Assembly (NCBI GenBank): GCA_020064725.1 | Contig: JAGTWJ010000008.1 | Coordinates: 1,116,001-1,180,000 of the forward strand | Reading direction: 5' to 3' | From: Drechslerella dactyloides | Lineage: Eukaryota > Ascomycota > Orbiliomycetes > Orbiliales > Orbiliaceae | Length of the DNA: 64,000 nt | Shown: in pieces, positions 12,407 through 22,033 of the stretch | Layout: every line of letters starts with the position of its first letter | Position numbering within the stretch: the stretch's first letter is position 1 | Translations under genes and position numbers: made by a program | The notes under the pieces: generated by a model | The model's database searches: none | What the model was told of the DNA's origin: nothing | What the model saw: the letters and a program-made list of their open reading frames with translations, nothing else

Positions 12407-13336
12407 ATGGGCCGCTGGGACTCGCCGTCTCCTTCGCGTGCGCGGTCACGGTCACGGTCTCCCCGCGACAGGAAGAACGACAGACACGATGGACATAAAA
12501 AGCGCAGTCGCTGGGAGGAGGACGACGACAATGATCGAAAGGACACGTCTAGCAAAGAGGTAGTGCCGCGAAGAGGCGACAATGAGTGCGGGGATCGAGA
12601 GCGACGGCGACACGACGATCGAGACCGACATCGACACAGAGACAGACGGCGACGCGAAGACGACGATAGTCGCGACGACCGAGACTCGCGGCGAGATAGA
12701 GATCGCGATCGAGACCGCGACCGCGACCGGGATCGAGACGACCGATCTCGTAAAGAACGCCCTCGAAACCGCGAACGGCGCTCCCGCTCCCGCTCCCACG
12801 ACAAATCCAAACCCCTCCGCCGCCGCTCCGCCTCTCCCTCCTCCAACCCCAACGACGCCCCCAAGGATAAAGAAAAGCCCAACTTCGAGCGCACAACCCA
12901 CCTCGTCGCCGAAACGAACACCCAGAATGGCGTGGTCCTCAAATACGTCGAGCCGGCGGAAGCCCGCCTGCCACCCGCATCTACAAAATACACCCTCTAC
13001 ACCTTCAAATCCGACGCCGTAGTCGACACCACAAACCTCTCCACCCGCACAGCGTGGCTTGTCGGCCGCGATCGCCTCGTCGCCGACCTCCCCGTCGACC
13101 ACCCCTCCGCCTCGAAGCAGCACGCCGTCATCCAGTTCCGCTTCATCACGCGCGTGAACGAGTGGGGCGAGAAGGAAGGGAAGGTGAAGCCGTATATCAT
13201 TGACCTAGGCAGCGCGAATGGGACGAAAGTCAACGGCGAGGAGATCCCCAAGGAGCGGTATTACGAGCTTATGGAAAAGGACATGATTACGTTTGGGCAC
13301 AGTACGCGGGAGTACGTGCTCATGGTCGAGAAGTAA
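12407..13336 (+). CDS. pml1: FHA-domain pre-mRNA splicing/retention protein (Pml1/SNIP1 type)
   Basis: Single exon, 309 aa. The start is the ATG at 12407 (protein begins MGRWDSPSPSRARSRSRSP). The frame stays open upstream, but the extra residues there lack family character. The N-terminal half is an RS/RD-rich charged region with repeated Arg-Asp and Arg-Glu dipeptides (about residues 10-150). The C-terminal half is an FHA domain (about residues 190-300): a Gly-Arg near residue 216 in WLVGRDRLVADLPVDHPSAS, then SASKQH, then DLGSANGTKVNGEEIP, which are the phosphothreonine-binding landmarks. In yeast and animals this family (Pml1, SNIP1) joins the RES complex of the spliceosome and limits export of unspliced pre-mRNA. 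That function is transferred from the family. The intron-rich neighbours fit an organism that needs it. The assignment as an FHA protein of the SNIP1 group is strong; orthology to Pml1 is likely. Confidence 0.88.
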   Translation: MGRWDSPSPSRARSRSRSPRDRKNDRHDGHKKRSRWEEDDDNDRKDTSSKEVVPRRGDNECGDRERRRHDDRDRHRHRDRRRREDDDSRDDRDSRRDRDRDRDRDRDRDRDDRSRKERPRNRERRSRSRSHDKSKPLRRRSASPSSNPNDAPKDKEKPNFERTTHLVAETNTQNGVVLKYVEPAEARLPPASTKYTLYTFKSDAVVDTTNLSTRTAWLVGRDRLVADLPVDHPSASKQHAVIQFRFITRVNEWGEKEGKVKPYIIDLGSANGTKVNGEEIPKERYYELMEKDMITFGHSTREYVLMVEK

Positions 13337-14046
13337 CACCATACCTCCCATTTATTGTGTATCTGTGCGCGCTTCTGAGTTGACTTGCCATTGCGTATCT
13401 GTCTTGGGCATAGTGATGGAAGGGAGGTGGGATTTAGCTTCAATGTATGAACATATAGCGGGAGTCTGTACAGTTTTGTAGATATCTTGTTCTCTGAGGG
13501 GAATAGTTTCGGTGTGGATATTGCAATATTGCATCGTAAATGTTATTCAAACGCGCTCGGGAATTCACACCTCAAGTCCATTTTGTATGCACGTGGTAGT
13601 ACTTTCGCTCATGAAGATTGTATGCGTTCATGGAGACCTTCAGTCCAAGTTATTTTAACCTTGCTTAGGATGATTGGGCGAAGCATCTAGATCTATCTCC
13701 TGTATGCTCCAAGAGCCTTGAGAAGCAATAGAAAGAGGTAGGTACATTGCACACTCAAAATGATTTTATTTGACTCATATGGTCAGGTACTGTGCTAATT
13801 AATTATCCTGCCCATTGCAGCAATGCCTTTCAGATTCCAGAAAAAATTACCCACACTTATATCGGCTTCTTTCTTCTTACTTCCACGAAGTTGGCGGGCG
13901 ATACATCAAGACAACATCTACAGCCAGAGAAATCATCTACAACCACGTAAGATCTTCCTTCACAAACAGAAACGAATCAAAAGTCATAGTTCGCCATCGC
14001 TAATAAGACACCCTCAAACAGACTTTTCCAACAAGCATCGGTAAAT
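13337..14046. other. Intergenic, 710 bp
   Basis: Holds the 3' region of the FHA gene and the presumed promoter of the small coiled-coil gene at 14047. It is AT-rich, with short frames on both strands and none convincing. No structural element recognised. Confidence 0.6.
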
Positions 14047-14622
14047 ATGGACGGGAAAGCTACAGGGCAGCCCTGTGATGAACTCCGCAAATACATCGAT
14101 CAACTAGCCAGCGCCAGCACCCGCATCCAAAATCTTGTCGGAAAGTTCGATGACTACGTTGAGAAACACAATTTCACCGATATCGACGGCGAAATGGGAG
14201 CCATGCTCGTGGGCCAACGGACATGTTCGATCGCATCCAGCGAAACGGACAATACGATCGAAAAGCTAGTGGAAAAGCTCGCGTCGGATCTCAAGGCCAA
14301 GGATGCTGAAATCGAAGCCCTGAGAAAGGAGCTCGAGACACTGAAGAAAGAGAATTCGAAGGCAGCTTCAGAAACGAATTCCGGGAACGGTCAACAGCGT
14401 ATAGTGGAGTCTGTGTGGGATCATCTCCGCGGTCCCTGGGCTTCGACTCAGAGCAACGTGGATCGTAGGCACCCGTGGACTCAATCGCGTACGATTTTGG
14501 ATCCATTTAAGAATCAATCGCGTACGATTTCGGATCCATTTAAGACTCAATCGCCTACAATTTTGGATCCATTTAAGACTCAATCGCTTACGATTTTGGA
14601 TCCATGGAAGACTATAGCATAG
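14047..14622 (+). CDS. Small coiled-coil protein with C-terminal 11-residue repeats
   Basis: Single-exon frame of 191 aa from an ATG in the context AAATATGGAC. Not recognised as a known family. Residues about 10-45 form a helical N-terminus. Residues about 75-112 are a clear coiled coil (KLVEKLASDLKAKDAEIEAL and on), with hydrophobic residues at heptad spacing. The last 44 residues are four tandem copies of an 11-residue unit close to Q-S-R-T-I-L-D-P-F-K-T, encoded by a 33-bp DNA repeat. The protein ends right after the fourth copy. The gene lies between the FHA gene and the minus-strand UBA gene with no obvious functional link. It might be a lineage-specific gene. It could also be an older, longer gene broken at the repeats, because a second frame carries on at once (14604-14849). 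Confidence 0.55.
   Translation: MDGKATGQPCDELRKYIDQLASASTRIQNLVGKFDDYVEKHNFTDIDGEMGAMLVGQRTCSIASSETDNTIEKLVEKLASDLKAKDAEIEALRKELETLKKENSKAASETNSGNGQQRIVESVWDHLRGPWASTQSNVDRRHPWTQSRTILDPFKNQSRTISDPFKTQSPTILDPFKTQSLTILDPWKTIA
14482..14613 (+). repeat. Four tandem 33-bp repeats
   Basis: Copies at 14482-14514, 14515-14547, 14548-14580 and 14581-14613, differing at a few positions. Each contains a GGATCCAT core. The length is a multiple of three and in frame, so each copy adds 11 residues to the coiled-coil protein. The fourth copy has TGG where the others have TTT, which turns GGATCCATTTAAG into GGATCCATGGAAG. Confidence 0.95.
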
Positions 14623-14849
14623 ATGGCCTACATAATGATGACAGTCGAATGTCATTGGTGCAAGGGACGGATCCACTTCTCTTCAACATGCTTCCATCTC
14701 ATGATGGAGGTCGTGAGCTTTGGTGCGCGGGAAGTCTTTCGGAGGATGGAAACAGCATCAAGGTATTTGTTTTTCGTCAACGGCCTGATGAACGTATTGT
14801 GGAACTTTGGAGGCCCCCCTCACCAGCACAAGGAAACAAGAAGGTTTAA
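14604..14849 (+). CDS. Possible overlapping ORF, hypothetical 81-aa product
   Basis: This frame starts at an ATG inside the fourth 33-bp repeat (context CCATGG) and overlaps the last 19 bases of the preceding gene in another frame. The product has balanced, protein-like composition (GGRELWCAGSLSEDGN, then KVFVFRQRPDERIVELWRPP), with charged and hydrophobic residues alternating as in beta strands. No family recognised. It could be a separate short gene, or the original C-terminus of the upstream gene now read only by frameshift or splicing. A third frame (14623-14904) is also open but looks less protein-like. Confidence 0.3.
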   Translation: MEDYSIDGLHNDDSRMSLVQGTDPLLFNMLPSHDGGRELWCAGSLSEDGNSIKVFVFRQRPDERIVELWRPPSPAQGNKKV

Positions 14850-15286
14850 TCATCGACTGAGCGTGGGGTTCTTGTATGTAACATACATTGAGTCCTGTAA
14901 CTAGACGTGGCTACGTGGGGTATACGAGTGGGGATGAATACTCCATCTTCATGACGACTTCCACTTATCTTTGACTGAAGTGACACAAGAATACTTTTCT
15001 CCTTGTAGGAACGTAGATGAGGACAGAGCAGAGTAGTATACCAAACTCATAACTAAAACCGCAAGGAAACCGCGCCCCCTCCCAATCAACGTAACCAGCC
15101 TACTGTAATCAACAGAATATAGGGACCGATCCGCCGCTGAACACCTCCATAGCACGCACGATACACCACATACTACCACAGCATAAAAACAAACAAGACT
15201 AACAAAGAAGGAAAAAAATACACACACGCCAGGCGATTAATGAAGGTGATGCCACAAGTAGGCCCAGTCAACTGGTCACGTATACA
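14850..15286. other. Intergenic between convergent genes, 437 bp
   Basis: Lies between the 3' ends of the 14.0-14.8-kb frames and of the minus-strand UBA gene. It should contain both terminators and 3' UTRs. AT-rich patches are present; no gene or RNA element is seen. Confidence 0.6.
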
Positions 15287-18200
15287 TTAAGACGTGAATG
15301 ACTGCCAGATCCTCTTCTCCTCCTCGACCATCTCAACCGCCTCCTCGATCTGCCCCTCGCTCAACTCTGCAAACACCCTAAGTCTATCCGTCCCCATCTC
15401 CGTGTACCCAAGCTCGATCAGGTAGTTGACGCACTTGTCAATCGGATCCTCGAACGTGACGGTGTCGTCATGGCTGGGCCCTGTTACTGCTCGACTATTA
15501 GCTGCTGCTGCTGCGGCGGCGTTGTTGATGCGCTGCTGCTGCTCGAACTCCTCGCTGCTGCGCCGCACGCTTTCCTCCACTTCCTCGATCAGCCGCATGC
15601 GCTCGCGCTCGCGTGCCATAGCGTCTTCGATTGCAGACTGGCTGGTTTGTGGCTGCGGTTGCTTGCGTGGCAAGGACGGCCCCGCCTCGTCAGGGAAGCC
15701 CCCTGGCATGAATGGACCAGGGGTCCTGTTCCGCGTGCTGGAATCGAGGACGGTTTGCGCGCGTCGCGGCGCGAGCGGCTCGGCGAACCGAACAGTCGAT
15801 GTTGAAGACTGTCGGCTGCGGGCGCCGCTGGCATTGCTCATGGAAGTCGCGCGGTGCAGGTTGCCCGGCAGCGGTGGGAAGTTGTACGCCGCGGGCGGTG
15901 TGAAGCTCGTGTCAATCGGCTGGGCTAGGAACGGGTTGCGGGAGTTGTGGCGCGGGTGCTCGGTGGTGGTGGTATTTGGGACGGTGGCAGCAGTGGACGT
16001 GACATCGGAGGTGTCAACGAGTGGTGCAGCTGGGGTTGAAGGGAATGGCCAAGCGCCCGGGACAGGGGCCGATGGAGCTGGCTGGGGCAAGACGCTGAAT
16101 GGATTGGAAGGTCCGGCATGAATGGGCTTGACCGTCGAGATTGGAGGCAGTGCGGCGGCCAAGGAGGATAGATCGTCGAACGGGCTGCTGGTGGTAATCG
16201 GGGGAAGCTGGGGCCCGGGATTCTGCGACGGCGGAATAGGTGTGGATGTGGTCCAATCGTTTTGTAGTTCCGAGATGGAGGGGAACCTCTTCATCGCCTC
16301 GGACCTTTCGGCATCGACCAAATCTTCGGCTGCGCGGCGTTGCCATGGAGCCAACCATGGCTGACTTTTGCTAAACGCCTCAGTCGTCGTTCGAGACCTG
16401 CGGAGGCCTGGATAGTGGAACTGTGGGACGGACTCCTTCATGGCCTCTTGGATCGTTGTCTGAGAAGCCAACGAGGAAACACTAGATTCCAGGTCGACCA
16501 GATTCACTCTCTCGTGTTCTGGGACTTCCGCCGTATGATCCATCTTCTCCTTTGTATCTTTCCATTCATCCTCGCTCTCGCTGTCGCTGATAACCATGAT
16601 GGGGTGGCGAGGTATGTAACTACTATGCCTTCGATTCGAGCCACGGTCCGCTCTCTCAGCAAGACCAGGGACAACGCTCGAGATAGGTGGGAGCGAGTTG
16701 TCCCTCTCCGGTAGCACCGGTGATGGTGGCTCATCAGGGAAGGATGGTAGTGGTGGAAAGAATTGAGGAGGTGGCGGCGGAAACTGGTACGGGAAGCCAT
16801 GGAAAGGCTTGGGAGGTGGTGCGGGTTTGAAGTCCCTCGGAGGAGCAAAGGCACTGCCCAGGCATCCAGTGCTCCATGGGTTCTCAAACGGGGAGTCCTC
16901 GACTTTCGGAGGGCTCCTCCTGCACCCGCCTTTCCATGACCTGATACCAGAAGATGAGCTGTCGCTGCGGTGCTCGCTCTCCTGTGATCGCCGACGACGT
17001 CTCGACCTGTGACTTCTCAACGAACCCCGCTGGCGGAATGGCTTGAATGGGGGTTTATAGTCCTGATCGGAGTCAGAAGAGGAAGAAGACACTGAGCTCT
17101 CGACCTCTTCCACGACGGCGTGGTACATCCCGAACCCATCATTGAGGACCCTGTTGTTTTGAGGCTCTTGCGGCGCCACTTGAGGTTGGGGCATACGCCC
17201 ATTGCTCCTTCCGAATCCAGACCAAGCACCGCCAGACCGACTGTTCATAGGTTGCTGCCAACTAGGAATATTGCTCGAGGGTGGCATGGGAGGGTGGTTG
17301 AAGGGCATATCAACAGGGTGATAGGGGAATGGGAGGGGAGGAGGGGGAGGTGGTGGAGGATGGCACTGATGACGGTGAGCTGGAAGGGGTGGAGGTGGAG
17401 GACCATGTGGGAAGAATCCCATGTGAGGATGGAATGTCATAGGAGGGAGGCCATGGTGAGGTGGCATGTGCTTACCCTGATGTGGTGGTGGCGGCGGGAA
17501 TGGAGCCGGAGGTCCAGGAGGTGGTAGCTGACATCCAGGTACTGGTGGCATTGGCGGCGGCGGAGGCGGCAGCGACTGACCATGATGAGGCGGGGGTGGA
17601 GGGGGGAATTGTGCCATATGCCCAGCAAGCGGCATCGGACCGCTGCCAATTATATGAGCCGGTGGTAGGTTGACGTTGTCTAATTGAGGAGAGTCAGGGA
17701 ACGACCCGGGCACAGGGTTCTCTGGCACAGGCGTCTTTTTCACTTCCTCGGAGGCAGTGACCTGAGGTTCCTCGACGACCTCCGGAACGACCTCCGGCAC
17801 GGCTTCGGGCACGACTTCCGGCGCGTCCTCTGGACGTGTCTGCTGGGATTGACTGCTCAGGTTGCGGACAAGCCCACCAGCAAAGCCGGTGACAATGCCA
17901 GCACCATCACTGAACACTCTCCCAACCTCCCTCGTAGCGCCGCCAGCAACTTTTCCAACTGCAGATCCTCGTCTTCCAACCTCTCGGCCAACCATCTGAG
18001 CAGCCTTTTTGACCTCTTCAGCAGCTTTCTTAAGCTCCTCGGCAGCTCTTTGGGCTTCAACAGACGCATCAGAGCTGACACCCCGTAGCTCCTCCCTGAG
18101 ACGTCCAGCATTCTGAACAGCAGCGTGACCGACGGCTTCTGCAAAGGTTCGGATCACGGCTGCTGGGTGCTGTGGGTGGGCCCGTGGGTTGCTTACGGAG

Positions 18201-19255
18201 TCTACCGCCTCAGAAGCCAGAACATGGATTTGATCAGTAAAGCTCTTCAGCAACTGCTGGACTGCAGAGTTGAAGGCGTCGAGTGTTTCGGCGGGCGATC
18301 TGCCCCGCTCTTCGGTCTCATTGGCGGACGGTTGCGGGAATGCTCTAGCCGCTTGCGTCGTGGCCTCTTGCGCAACGCGTTGAATAGACTGGATCATGTT
18401 GGTGACGACGTCAGAGATCATATCTACCGGGCTCCGAGGGGGCTGGTCCGCGTTGGCCTCCGGCTGGCTCGATTGTACTGCTGACACATCGAGAGGCGGA
18501 AGGTTCGGCAATTGCGGGCTCCCTGGACGGGGACTCAGGCAACGAGGCGAGCCTCCAGCCTGGCTGACAACCTCATCGTATATCCGATTTATTTCAGCCT
18601 CGAATGACGCGACGATGGGCTCCTGCGCGAATTCAACGGGAAGACGCGACACCGGGACACTAGTCGAGGTGTCTGCAACTATTTCCTTGGGAGGCGCGTC
18701 CAAGACAGCTACCTTCGGAGGAGCGGTATAGAGGCTCTCTTCTTCCTCGCTTTCCTCAAGAAGGGTTGCGGTAGGGCGGGGCGGTGGGATTGGCCTCTCG
18801 GGTTCTTCCGTCCTAGTGGGCTCTGGTTGAGATTTCTGGAAAATATCCCGCCAATGCTGTAGACCAGTGGAACCGCCTTCGACATTGAAGATAATCGGAG
18901 GGGGCGGTGGCGGAAACCCCATGACTTCCAGCCATCGCGCATGCAATTCGACACCGGAGCCGACCTAGAGGGTATTAAATGTTAGCAATTGCTACAGAAG
19001 GCTGAACTATATTTTCGGGAGGTGGATAAGTACCCTGATGACTTCCTCATCGTCCTCATCGATGTAGCATAGTACGGCGTCGGGGTGTTGGTTGATCAGC
19101 CGGTCGTATTCGCTGCCGGAGATGGTGACAAAGCCAGCCTCATGATGAGGCGCAGATGGTGGAAGGCCACGGATCTGGAACGTGCTTGTAGTTGGGCTTC
19201 TCGGGCGGGGTGGCGACCGTGGCCGTTGTAGGGGAGACGATGGTCGAGACGGCAT
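15287..19255 (-). CDS. Proline-rich PB1-like/UBA-like domain protein
   Basis: Two exons, 19255-19034 and 18964-15287, joined in phase 0 across a 69-bp intron (GTACTT donor, GCTAAC branch, CTCTAG acceptor), giving 1299 aa. The exon join yields DEDDEEVIR-VGSGVELHARW, which resembles the acidic strand and following helix of a PB1 domain. Regions in order: PB1-like (about 20-90); disordered with acidic patches (100-330); an Ala/Lys/Glu amphipathic helical region (about 342-440) with LEA/apolipoprotein-like spacing; Val-Pro-Glu repeats (about 455-475); a very Pro-rich segment (about 520-645); an Arg/Ser-rich basic patch; Pro/Ser-rich disorder; and a compact C-terminal helical domain (about 1242-1299, ending KRIWQSFTS) that looks like a UBA fold. 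PB1 plus UBA recalls NBR1/p62 receptors, but I see no ZZ finger or FW domain, so I do not call it NBR1. A role as a ubiquitin-linked adaptor is inference. Confidence 0.8.
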
Positions 19256-22033
19256 CTTGAATGTTCTTAAAGTCGTCGTCAGCAGCGTATGCTGGAGACT
19301 GGCCGACTAGACTCCCTGGACGTTGACACCAGGCGGAAAGTAACGAGAGTTAGAATCAAACGACGTGGGTGATGAAATAGCAGAGCTGTCAGGCTGGACG
19401 GTGGATGTCTGAGCTCTTGAAGCAAGCGGCGAAGGTTGATGAAGGAGGGAAGGAAGGAAGGAAAGAAGGAAGAGTGAAGACGGCCGTCAGAAGCGCAACA
19501 GGAGACGTCGTCCGCGTTGTTGCCACCAGAACGACTTCGCCGGCTGCCTTTTAGGAAGGATCCGTCCCGCCACGCGAAGATCGAATCGAAAGCACGACGA
19601 CGACCGAACGAACGAAAGGTAGCAAGATGGAAAAGGAATGCGAGTAAGTGGTCAAGCTGCGGTGGGCAATGCGGGCGGGCTAACGCTTTTTAAAGCAGAA
19701 CTGGCGACGCGGGGCAAACTTCTCTACTGCGAGAGCCTGCTGGCTGGCCAAAATGCAAATGCGCTGAAGTGTTCACGCAAGAAGCGAAGGGAACCGCTGG
19801 CAGCCTTGCTCGATAACGCTGCCACTTCGGACGTTTTTGGCTCTGACAGACAGCTGCAGCAGAGGTCGGGGCTAATCAAGCTGGTTACCTGCTGAGGGGT
19901 GGGCCCGGGGATCCAACTGGAAGGATCCTCAGGCGAACGGATTATAACCTTTGTGCACGAAGCGGGGGATCAGAACGATGACAAGAGAAACGAATGGAAT
20001 GAAACTGGTGCACGGTTTCGGATATCGCAGGAATCAAATTCGACCCAGAGAGATCCGAATTCAGTTCAGGGAGACCGATCTCGAGTGCCTGGGCCAGGCT
20101 GCAGGCCCGATCGATACTTATACTCCTATACGCCGGACTTACATAATGCGCAAATGACGAATCCCGCCGTCGTCAGCCTCCGTCCATGCCGTCCGGGCGC
20201 CAGGCAGGGCAGGTTGTACGTGTGCTTTTGCTCGACGGCCGACAGCGAATTGCCATTCTGGCATGTTGTCAGATACACGGTTACGTACGCGCGTGCTCGT
20301 CAAACAGACGGCCGTTTTCCATCAATTGCCACCGCGGTTACTTATCGTAATATGCAGTCAGGTAAAAGACAGCTATGTATGCTGCCGAGACAGGCAACGT
20401 TGGTTGAATGGAGTATGGTAATGTTATATTTTGGAACATGCAGACGGACGAAAAATGCCATGGATCGAGACTCCTATCCCCCCGAGCTGAATATGGCATT
20501 CCATCGATAGTATATCACGCATTGCTTCAAATCGGTACAGCTAAACCATGGGTATATACGCTACAGGCGTCGTGTCAAGCATCGGTATGCTGGACTTCGC
20601 TTACCTAACCCGAACAGTGTTCCTGGACGAGGATATCAGAAATACTTGTATAATCGCTTCCCCAACTTCTCTCGGGCTCTCCACGCATGACCCATGCGGC
20701 CCCAGAAGATAATGCCATATCGATACCTTTCTGGAGCACGGCCGGGGGCATCACTGACAGTCGACAGACCGACCGCCCGAAACCCTATTATTGGTTTTCT
20801 CGTTACTATTGCCATGGCCACGGCCGAGCTCCTTCGAGGGCACAGCTTCGCGGTATGTCGAGTGGATACTACTATCCTGGAAGAGAGGGATGCATCGATC
20901 GATGTGACTCCCAACAACAATGCCGAGATTGAGACCGACGTCGGCGTAGACGGTGTGTCAATACTGCGAGTAATCGCCAAGCTGGGAGACTGGAGACCGG
21001 CAGCGTTGGGATACCCAATGGGCTGGCGTCGGACAGCAGAGCCGCATATGCATCGAGCCGACGCCGAAGGGCAGCCTGCGACGGGATCGGGCAGTGGCTA
21101 GAGAATTAATCAATTAGATGCAGCTAATATAATTAAGTTCAATCTATACCATGTGCAGGCGATGCAACAGCGGAGTCAATATGATCAATCAAACACGAAA
21201 TAACACGATGCGAGTGGCAAGCTTGCAAGCCCGACGCACCTCGCGGTTTAGCGATATCGATATCGATACGTCGAAACCAGGATCGGTTCTTGGACGAACC
21301 GGTTCCAACAGGCGTATTGATAAAAGTTGCTCCTTCGAGTTTGTCGGGACCGGTTAGCCTGCGCACGCGGGTCCCCTTTGGCCCAGGCCAGGAGCAATGC
21401 CAGTGCATGCCGCTATATTACCCTGGCGTTAATGCCCAGAAGAGTAAGAAACGACGTGAAGTCCGAGTTCCCTGCGGCCACCGCATCTCCACGCGGAGCA
21501 GCAGAGATAGGAAGGGGTTTCAGAGTCAATGTGCCCCTGGCTGGATTGAGATGGTTAGCATCATGTCACCGCCGTGTATAATTAAAATAACGGAAGCCTC
21601 CCTCAAGCCGAGCCCACAGCCCTGGATCCAACATCACCAGCAAGCAGTGCAGCATCAGCACCGCATCTCCACTGCCATCGCCGACGGTCCGCCGTCCCTG
21701 AGCCCGTCCGAGGAAGCCGACGGTGCTTCCTGTCCTCTCCGTACGATCGATTTGAATCCCCTCCTGGCCAAATTGCGATTCTGCTGACGGCGTCCGTGCT
21801 GCTGCTTTGCTGGGCCAACCAGAGCGCCTGGCAAAAAAGCAAACGTGCGGTGCTGCTGTCACAGCTCTCCGCCAACCCAAGAAAGCCCAAACTGACGTCC
21901 GCCGCAAAAACAGCTGGCCGCCCTCCCCGTCGACACCATCTCGATATAAAATAAATTACGATCGAATCCACCTGCGTCTCCCGCCCGCCCTCCGCGCCCC
22001 CGCGCTTTATGCATTGAGTCGCATCTTGCCGCC
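19256..22033. other. 2.8-kb intergenic region between divergent genes
   Basis: Separates the 5' ends of the UBA-like gene (-) and apsB (+), so it should hold two promoters. Visible elements are a GGAA/GGGA-rich purine microsatellite around 19440-19475 and a small palindromic CGATATCGATATCG-type sequence near 21252. The frames at 19899-20510 and 20694-21101 have no recognisable domain and similar antisense frames. Confidence 0.6.
19440..19475 (+). repeat. GGAA/GGGA purine microsatellite
   Basis: A run of imperfect GGAA, GGGA and GAAA units lies about 190 bp upstream of the minus-strand UBA-like gene start, probably in its promoter or leader. On that gene's sense strand it is a pyrimidine tract, a common feature near fungal transcription starts. 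Confidence 0.75.

Noticed and set aside
12394..13123. Minus-strand frames of 199 and 223 codons
   Set aside because: Antisense shadows of the RS/RD-rich FHA gene; the Ser/Arg-rich product is the complement of its Arg-Asp codons.
15287..19255. Assignment of the PB1-like/UBA-like protein to NBR1
   Set aside because: No ZZ zinc finger or FW (four-tryptophan) domain can be found in the 1299 residues.
20636..21101. Overlapping plus and minus frames between the UBA-like gene and apsB
   Set aside because: No family resemblance and no start or splice context that favours either strand.
21252..21268. Palindromic CGATATCGATATCG as an operator
   Set aside because: Far from both gene starts and composed of simple ATCG repeats; no factor is known to me for it.
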